A stretch of 64,000 nucleotides of DNA from an uncultured Bacillaceae bacterium (GTDB lineage Bacteria > Bacillota > Bacilli > Bacillales > Cytobacillaceae), in assembly GCA_937995745.1 (NCBI GenBank), contig CALKIU010000130.1, positions 1 to 64,000 on the forward strand, given 5' to 3'. Made by a program: the position numbers and the translations under genes. Below the pieces are notes generated by a model. That model did not search any database, was not told the DNA's origin, and saw nothing but the letters and a program-made list of their open reading frames with translations. Of the stretch, positions 59,105-64,000 are shown one piece after another (within the stretch, counting starts at the first letter, position 1; each line of letters starts with the position of its first letter).

Positions 59105-59120
59105 ATACCCCACAGGGTAT
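59105..59120 (-). promoter_or_regulatory. CsoR-family-like operator before the BASS transporter
   Basis: ATACCC (59105-59110) and GGGTAT (59115-59120) around CACA, a perfect palindrome. On the minus strand it runs into a TATATA -10-like string, as at 46760-46775. Confidence 0.6.
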
Positions 59121-59339
59121 CATGTTAATAGAATAATTGCAAAAAAACATTTTGTCAAAGAAATAAATTGTAGTATATTTATAACCAAGAAGAAAATAAT
59201 GTGCCAAAGGTCACAATTTTGTCATGAATGTTTCGACATTATTTAGCATTTTATAAAATTCGGTGTTATCATAAAATTAGAATACTGAGAAAGTCCTAGA
59301 CCGATATTTTTTCAATTTTATCCGATGAGAGTGGTGGTT

Positions 59340-59816
59340 ATGAAGAAAAATGGCGGGTTCACTCTTGTGGAAGTGCTGGTTTCTGTCGTGCTTTTAGTCA
59401 TACTTGGCGCAGTATTTTTCGAGTTTTTTATTATGTCCCACGACACTGCTTCCAGCAATGAAGGGAAATTGGATGCGGTAATGATTGCCCAAAAGGTGTT
59501 GGAAGATGTGAAAAACGGCAAGTATCCGGAAATTACGTCGGATTGCAAGAATACCGCCTATCCGAAAGTATTTCAAAATCATTCTTCGGCGGGGAACCGC
59601 GCCTGTGATATGAGTTTGGTTGAAGATAAGGCCGAATGCCAAACCCGGTACGAGAAGCGCATAAAAAATGACCGTTTTTATGTGGAAATAGAAGCAGGGC
59701 GGGAATTGGATCCTGGATTAGGGCTTCATCCCGTTGAGGTGAAAGTATATGACCAAGCAGGAAAATTGCGGAGCAGTGTGAAGGGGGCCGTGAAAATATG
59801 TGCAGACGCCTCTTAA
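59340..59816 (+). CDS. Type IV pilin-like protein, GspI-like
   Basis: The protein has 158 residues. The N-terminal prepilin signal is MKKNGGFTLVEVLVSVV: cleavage after Gly, Phe at +1, Glu at +5, then a hydrophobic helix. The globular part has four Cys (DCKN, ACDM, ECQT, KICAD) that could form disulfides outside the cell. The start at 59340 gives the usual short leader. It is the first of three overlapping or adjacent pilin-like genes; no ATPase, platform protein or prepilin peptidase is present in the window. Confidence 0.88.
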   Translation: MKKNGGFTLVEVLVSVVLLVILGAVFFEFFIMSHDTASSNEGKLDAVMIAQKVLEDVKNGKYPEITSDCKNTAYPKVFQNHSSAGNRACDMSLVEDKAECQTRYEKRIKNDRFYVEIEAGRELDPGLGLHPVEVKVYDQAGKLRSSVKGAVKICADAS

Positions 59817-60283
59817 GTTCACAAAAAGGGATTTCCCTTGTTGAAGTAATCACGACGCTGGCTATTGTGGGAATTTTCTCGTTATTAATCCTCAACTTTA
59901 TGATCAACGGAATGGCCAATTACAACCGGGTGAACGACAAAATTCTTCTTCAGGATGAGGCGAATTTTGTCATGCAAACATTTGTCGATCGAATATATGA
60001 TGCAACCAGAGTCGAAATGGTGGAAAAGACGGCTGACAGCTCTCTCATAAAGGTCAGGAATTTTGAAGGAAGAGAGGCGGTACTGGGGATTAAAAATAAT
60101 CAAGCAGTCATTAACGGCCAACCGATCCATGCGGACAGATTTGTTTTTTTGAACGGTTCCGGGCTTGAAATGACAGGCGAAAAAAGTGTGGCCATCACCC
60201 TGATCATTGAAGATAAGATCAGCGGGCAAAATGTAAAGCTGGAAAATTCAGTTTCATATCTGAAAGCAAGCGGAGGGGACTGA
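59798..60283 (+). CDS. Type IV pilin-like protein, GspJ-like
   Basis: The protein has 161 residues. The signal is SSQKGISLVEVITTLAIVGI with Glu at +5, then a hydrophobic helix, and a soluble part that begins NYNRVNDKILLQDEANFVMQ. The second half reads as beta strands (DRFVFLNGSGLEMTGE; VAITLIIEDK). It overlaps the first pilin gene by 19 bases, so translation is coupled. By order and N-terminus it resembles the J-type minor pseudopilin. Confidence 0.87.
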   Translation: MCRRLLSSQKGISLVEVITTLAIVGIFSLLILNFMINGMANYNRVNDKILLQDEANFVMQTFVDRIYDATRVEMVEKTADSSLIKVRNFEGREAVLGIKNNQAVINGQPIHADRFVFLNGSGLEMTGEKSVAITLIIEDKISGQNVKLENSVSYLKASGGD

Positions 60284-60287
60284 AGGG

Positions 60288-61808
60288 ATGAAGAATGAAC
60301 GAGGTTCAACGCTTGTATTGGTGCTGATAGTTCTGTTGGTGTTTTCAGTTTTGGGGCTTTCCGTCGTCGGCAATGCCATGAGTGAACGAACAAGAGTGCA
60401 TACAACGGAGCTTGACGGCCAAGCGCGCGTTCTTGCCCAATCCGGTTTAACCTATTTTGAAACACAGTTTGAAAAGTTTGTCGAAAACAATGCGGAAGTA
60501 TTAAACAGCGACTATCTTTTTAATTTCATTGACAGTTTCAACAAGGAACCCGCCGCGACCCCCCTTGAAGGAGTTTCTCTCGGCGTGAAGCGGGAAGGTA
60601 TGGATATTGAAGTGACCAGTCTCGGAACGGCATCTAACGTAACGAAGAAATTGACAGCATACTACAGAATTGGGTTCGACATTGACAAGCCGACCGAAGA
60701 AATTGCTGATTTCACTGAGGAAGGAACAGTGGCGACAAATTTTGCCGATGACAAAGTGCTTGGTTTAAACCTTGGTTTATTGGGATTGGGGCTTTTGAAT
60801 CCGTCAGGAAACGACCAAAAATTTTATACCGTTCCTCCGGATGACATTATCTCTGTTAGATTGTTGGGCCCGATTTTGGGGCTTGGGCTAAGCGGTGACG
60901 GTTTCAAAATATACAGGGAAAGAAACGTAATTGCCACGCGTCAATTCACTGTGTTGGGGGTTGACCTTTTGGGAGGAACATTGAGCCGTCTTGTGGCGCT
61001 TAACGTTCTCAGTCTCCGTGATAATGAAGATACGAATGTGTTGATTAACGGCCACAGCAATATTTTGACACTGCTTGGCATCCAATTTAATAAATATTCG
61101 GATATTGAATTTAAGAAATTTGCCGTGGTTGGAAATGCGCTCATTCAACAAGACCGGGACGGCAGCAGCTGGGCAAGCATCCCCAAGGACAATAAAGAAC
61201 GCCGCCGTTTCACCTTTGATGAAGGATTGTATGTAAACCGTTCGCTCGTGATCGGCGGTCCGCATGACAGAATCGGCACCCCGAATAAACATAATGATTT
61301 CAGCGAATTGATGCTGCGCGGCAATATGGTGGCGATGGATAATTTGACCATTTCCTATGTTGATTTGGTGATCGGGGATAAAGACGAAAAAGAATCGGGA
61401 TTTACTGAAGAAGATTTTGTATCAAATATTTATGTCCACGGCGATGCCCATATCCATCATGCATGCATCAGGCCCAAAGACACCCGGTATCAATTTGGCG
61501 TTCTGGCGAAAGGCGAAATCACCTTAGAAAATTACACGGGAAAGAGCGGCTGCAACACTTATTCCGGTTTGTTCTATTCAGAAAAGGGGATAGATATTAA
61601 AACCAATGGCCGGCCGATGACCATAAACGGCGGTCTAGTCGGCAACATCACCGTTGACGGAGTGCCGTTTACAAGGGAAAACGGACGCACTTACGATCCC
61701 CATAATATGAGGTACAAGATGGGGAACCTCACATATAATGTGGATCCCCGTTATATGGAAAAGCTTAAAAACGTCAAATTGGTCTTAAGGGAAAGCCCCG
61801 ATGAATGA
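60288..61808 (+). CDS. Large pilin-like protein, PilX/GspK-like
   Basis: The protein has 506 residues. The N-terminus ERGSTLVLVLIVLLVFSVLG is a pilin helix without Glu at +5, as in GspK and PilX minor pilins. Residues about 155-260 contain unusual Leu/Gly-rich repeats (LGLNLGLLGLGLL; LLGPILGLGLSGDG; LGVDLLGGTL). The C-terminal half (about 330-490) looks like repeated beta strands (LVIGGPHD; LMLRGNMVAMDNLTISY; GDAHIHHACIRP), possibly a beta-helix. It starts five bases after the J-like gene. A tip adhesin or nucleating role is inference. Confidence 0.82.
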   Translation: MKNERGSTLVLVLIVLLVFSVLGLSVVGNAMSERTRVHTTELDGQARVLAQSGLTYFETQFEKFVENNAEVLNSDYLFNFIDSFNKEPAATPLEGVSLGVKREGMDIEVTSLGTASNVTKKLTAYYRIGFDIDKPTEEIADFTEEGTVATNFADDKVLGLNLGLLGLGLLNPSGNDQKFYTVPPDDIISVRLLGPILGLGLSGDGFKIYRERNVIATRQFTVLGVDLLGGTLSRLVALNVLSLRDNEDTNVLINGHSNILTLLGIQFNKYSDIEFKKFAVVGNALIQQDRDGSSWASIPKDNKERRRFTFDEGLYVNRSLVIGGPHDRIGTPNKHNDFSELMLRGNMVAMDNLTISYVDLVIGDKDEKESGFTEEDFVSNIYVHGDAHIHHACIRPKDTRYQFGVLAKGEITLENYTGKSGCNTYSGLFYSEKGIDIKTNGRPMTINGGLVGNITVDGVPFTRENGRTYDPHNMRYKMGNLTYNVDPRYMEKLKNVKLVLRESPDE

Positions 61809-62366
61809 TGATGGACTGAAAATGGCCGCAAATATGGTGCAGCTGGCAAGAGGCAAGGTTGCTTGTATCTGTTTTGCAAACTTATTGAAATAATTTTTGT
61901 GAAGAATGGCCGGAATTGGCTGATTGACCTGAAAATCTTACTTATGTATGAAGTTTTTGGCTGCAGAAAGAAAATTTTTTGATTGGCGATCGGCTTTTTT
62001 CCGGTCGATTCTTTGTTTGCTGTTATATTAAGATAACAATACGGGTTTAAGCGGATAAAATCTCCCGCTTGAACCGAACCGGCGGCCTTTTTTTGTCAAA
62101 AAGAATTATTTTGAAAATTTTAAGTAAATACAAACAAATTGCTGGAAGAGAAAACGCTTTTTCTTCTTTAAATGTAAATATTAACCAGTAATTTTTGTCC
62201 AGATTGTTAAAATTCTGCCATAAATATAGGCGTTAATTTGAAAATCAACGACAAATATCACATTTGTTACCTGTTTTGTAAACTTTGTTTCTCCGATATT
62301 TCACAATTTTTTTCTACTATTCTGATATATTGAAAATAGAAGAAAAAACAATAAGGAGGAGACAGT
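61809..62366 (+). promoter_or_regulatory. Leader region of cydAB
   Basis: GGTTTAAGCGG (62044-62054) and CCGCTTGAACC (62065-62075) form a hairpin with a T-run only 13 bases later, a possible terminator for the pilin operon. AGAAAACGCTTTTTC near 62151 is a degraded cre-like site. TTTCACAA near 62300 is a Rex-type half-site. No full Rex palindrome or clear promoter is seen, and there is no gene. Confidence 0.4.
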
Positions 62367-63758
62367 ATGGATGCGCTGATTCTGGCACGTGCCCAGTTTG
62401 CTGCAACCACAGTCTTTCACTTTTTCTTCGTACCACTTTCCATTGGTTTAGCATTTATCGTTGCTCTTTATCAGACAATGTATGTGGTGAAGAAAAAGGA
62501 AATCTACAAAGACATGGCAAAGTTCTGGGGCAAGTTCTTCCTCATTAACTTTGCTGTGGGTGTAGTAACGGGTATCATCCAAGAGTTCCAATTTGGAATG
62601 AACTGGTCTGAATACTCACGCTTCGTGGGTGACGTTTTCGGACCGCCGTTGGCAATTGAAGCACTTTTGGCATTCTTCATGGAGTCTACATTTATTGGTA
62701 TCTGGATCTTTGGTTGGGGTCGCATCAACGAAAAGGTCCATTTGGCAAGTATTTGGCTTGTATCACTCGGTACAGCATTGTCAGCTCTGTGGATTCTTGC
62801 CGCTAACTCTTTCATGCAGCACCCTGTAGGTTACGAAATTGTTGACGGCAGGGCGCAAATGACAAGTGTTGCTGAAGTTCTCGGCAGCCCGAAAGTGTTA
62901 ACGGCATGGCCGCACGTCCTGTTCAGCAGCTTGACTACTGCATCATTCTTGATTTTGGGCGTAAGCGCCATCATGATCATGAAGAAGAAAAATGTTGACT
63001 TCTACAGAAAGTCAATGACTATTCCGGTTATTCTCGGCTTGATTGGCTCTATCGGTGTAGCATTGACAGGTCACTTGCAAGGTTCTGTGTTGGTTGAAAC
63101 ACAACCGATGAAGATGGCTGCTGCCGAAGGTTTCTTTGAGGACACGCCGGACCCGGCTCCGTGGTCACTGTTTGCCATCATTGACACTGAAAATAAAGAA
63201 GTCAAGTCCTTGGACATTCCTGCATTGGGAAGCTTTATGTACTATTACAAGTTCTCCGGCAGCATTGAAGGTATGAATACCCTTCAAGAGAAATACGTTG
63301 AAGAATACGGAGAAGGAAACTACATGCCTCCGGTTAAGACAACTTACTGGAGCTTCCGTGTAATGATCTTTGCCGGAATCATCTTGATTATCCTGGCTAT
63401 TATCGGTGCAGCTAAACTCGCACGCGGAACTCTCGAAAAGAGCAAAGGCTACTTCAAGTGGCTGGCAGTTGCAATTTTCTTGCCGTACATTGCAAACACT
63501 GCCGGATGGTTCATGGCTGAATTCGGCCGTCAACCGTGGATTGTCGATGGATTGTTGAAAACAGCAGATGCCGTATCACCGAACGTAGGTGCAGGAAGCA
63601 TCCTGTTGTCACTTGCATCCTTTACAATCATATTCACGCTCTTGCTCGCTGCAATGATTTACCTGTTTGTTAAAACGGCACAACAAGGACCGTATGCAAC
63701 ACAAACTGAAGTTACCGACTCCGATCCCTTTAGCGAAGGAGGCGTAAAGCATGCTTGA
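62367..63758 (+). CDS. cydA: CydA, cytochrome bd ubiquinol/menaquinol oxidase subunit I
   Basis: The protein has 463 residues, the short-Q-loop type usual in Firmicutes. His18 in TVFHFFFVPLSIG is a heme ligand. Other signatures are GIIQEFQFGMNWSEYSRFVGD in pieces, WILAANSFMQHPVG, and the region QPMKMAAAEG. The GWFMAEFGRQPW segment lies near the Q-side. Cytochrome bd reduces oxygen to water with high affinity and adds to the proton gradient. AAGGAGGAG precedes the ATG. The codon usage is that of a well-expressed gene. It overlaps cydB by eight bases. Confidence 0.97.
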   Translation: MDALILARAQFAATTVFHFFFVPLSIGLAFIVALYQTMYVVKKKEIYKDMAKFWGKFFLINFAVGVVTGIIQEFQFGMNWSEYSRFVGDVFGPPLAIEALLAFFMESTFIGIWIFGWGRINEKVHLASIWLVSLGTALSALWILAANSFMQHPVGYEIVDGRAQMTSVAEVLGSPKVLTAWPHVLFSSLTTASFLILGVSAIMIMKKKNVDFYRKSMTIPVILGLIGSIGVALTGHLQGSVLVETQPMKMAAAEGFFEDTPDPAPWSLFAIIDTENKEVKSLDIPALGSFMYYYKFSGSIEGMNTLQEKYVEEYGEGNYMPPVKTTYWSFRVMIFAGIILIILAIIGAAKLARGTLEKSKGYFKWLAVAIFLPYIANTAGWFMAEFGRQPWIVDGLLKTADAVSPNVGAGSILLSLASFTIIFTLLLAAMIYLFVKTAQQGPYATQTEVTDSDPFSEGGVKHA

Positions 63759-64000
63759 GTTAAGTGAATTGTGGTTTATACTCATAGCGGTTCTGTTTAT
63801 CGGGTTCGTCTTTCTCGAAGGCTTCGACTTCGGCGTCGGCATGCAGCTGAAGTTCCTGGCCAAGAACGATTTGGAAAGACGGATGCTGATTAACTCAATC
63901 GGGCCGTTCTGGGATGCCAACGAAGTTTGGTTGCTGACTGCCGGCGGTGCAATGTTTGCTGCATTCCCGCACTGGTATGCAACATTGTTCAGCGGTTACT
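63751..64000 (+). CDS. cydB: CydB, cytochrome bd subunit II (cut by window end)
   Basis: The first 83 residues are present, starting MLELSELWFILIAVLFIGFV. FLEGFDFGVGMQLKF and GPFWDANEVWLLTAGGAMFAAFP (in pieces) are CydB signatures. It forms the second half of the bd oxidase with CydA. GAAGGAGG lies before the ATG at 63751, which sits in the last codons of cydA. The rest lies beyond the window. Confidence 0.96.
   Translation, partial: MLELSELWFILIAVLFIGFVFLEGFDFGVGMQLKFLAKNDLERRMLINSIGPFWDANEVWLLTAGGAMFAAFPHWYATLFSGY

Noticed and set aside
62140..62310. cre and Rex sites before cydA
   Set aside because: Only a degraded cre-like string and a Rex half-site are visible; they are not strong enough to annotate as separate operators.
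1..64000. Mobile elements, CRISPR arrays, tRNA or rRNA genes
   Set aside because: No transposase, integrase or phage protein, no regularly spaced direct repeats, and no tRNA or rRNA sequence was recognised.

Overview
The window is chromosomal DNA from a spore-forming member of the Bacillaceae, probably a moderately thermophilic facultative anaerobe of the Caldibacillus/Geobacillus type. The evidence is Bacillus-type Shine-Dalgarno sites, sigma-A promoters, rho-independent terminators after most units, and operons known from Bacillus subtilis: a BirA-controlled bioY-yhfT-yhfS operon, an MhqR-type regulator with its operator, a CtsR-type heat-shock promoter, DegV proteins, and a yrk-like sulfur operon. 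Oxygen-sensitive or respiratory alternatives point to anaerobic capacity: ThiH instead of ThiO, a three-subunit GlpABC glycerol-3-phosphate dehydrogenase, cytochrome bd, and an NreBC-like two-component system. The genus is inferred; no rRNA or other marker gene is present.

Layout. 0-5.2 kb: a membrane protein, an uncharacterised protein, a CtsR-controlled coiled-coil protein, a small Gly/Tyr-rich protein with a mother-cell-type promoter element, and MhqR with a WrbA-like quinone reductase. 5.2-12.2 kb: DegV, a polysaccharide deacetylase, an NfrA2-type flavin reductase, and the biotin-regulated operon. 12.2-17.4 kb: a surface-glycan cluster with three glycosyltransferases and two sugar-nucleotide SDR enzymes, one resembling UDP-sulfoquinovose synthase. 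17.4-22.7 kb: large uncharacterised proteins, a JAMM peptidase, a hidden 49-residue basic ORF, and a Cys-rich putative spore-surface protein. 23.0-26.7 kb: thiS-thiF-thiG-thiH-tenI, a complete thiazole branch for thiamine. 27-34.5 kb: a second DegV, diaminopimelate dehydrogenase, a HAD phosphatase, and a TetR/MMPL exporter pair with two operators.

34.7-40.1 kb: an FmdB zinc ribbon and then a sulfide/persulfide operon (TusA, SQR-like flavoprotein, DUF1641, TauE/SafE, TusA-rhodanese, rhodanese-metallo-beta-lactamase). This set can oxidise sulfide to persulfide, relay it through thiol carriers, oxidise it to sulfite and export it. 40.3-43.1 kb: an NreBC-like sensor/regulator pair and a PanE-family reductase. 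44-46 kb: dihydroxyacetone kinase DhaKL without DhaM, behind a cre site. 46-53.4 kb: small proteins, a transporter, a lipase-like hydrolase, a GT8 enzyme and a cell-wall 3D-domain protein. 54-58 kb: glpABC. 58-59.1 kb: a BASS/ACR3-superfamily transporter. 59.3-61.8 kb: three type IV pilin-like proteins without assembly machinery. 62.4 kb to the end: cydA and the start of cydB.

GlpABC feeds electrons from glycerol 3-phosphate into the quinone pool, SQR can do the same with sulfide, and cytochrome bd can reoxidise quinol at low oxygen, so much of the right half fits a microaerobic respiratory theme. No insertion sequence, phage, CRISPR array, rRNA or tRNA gene was seen.
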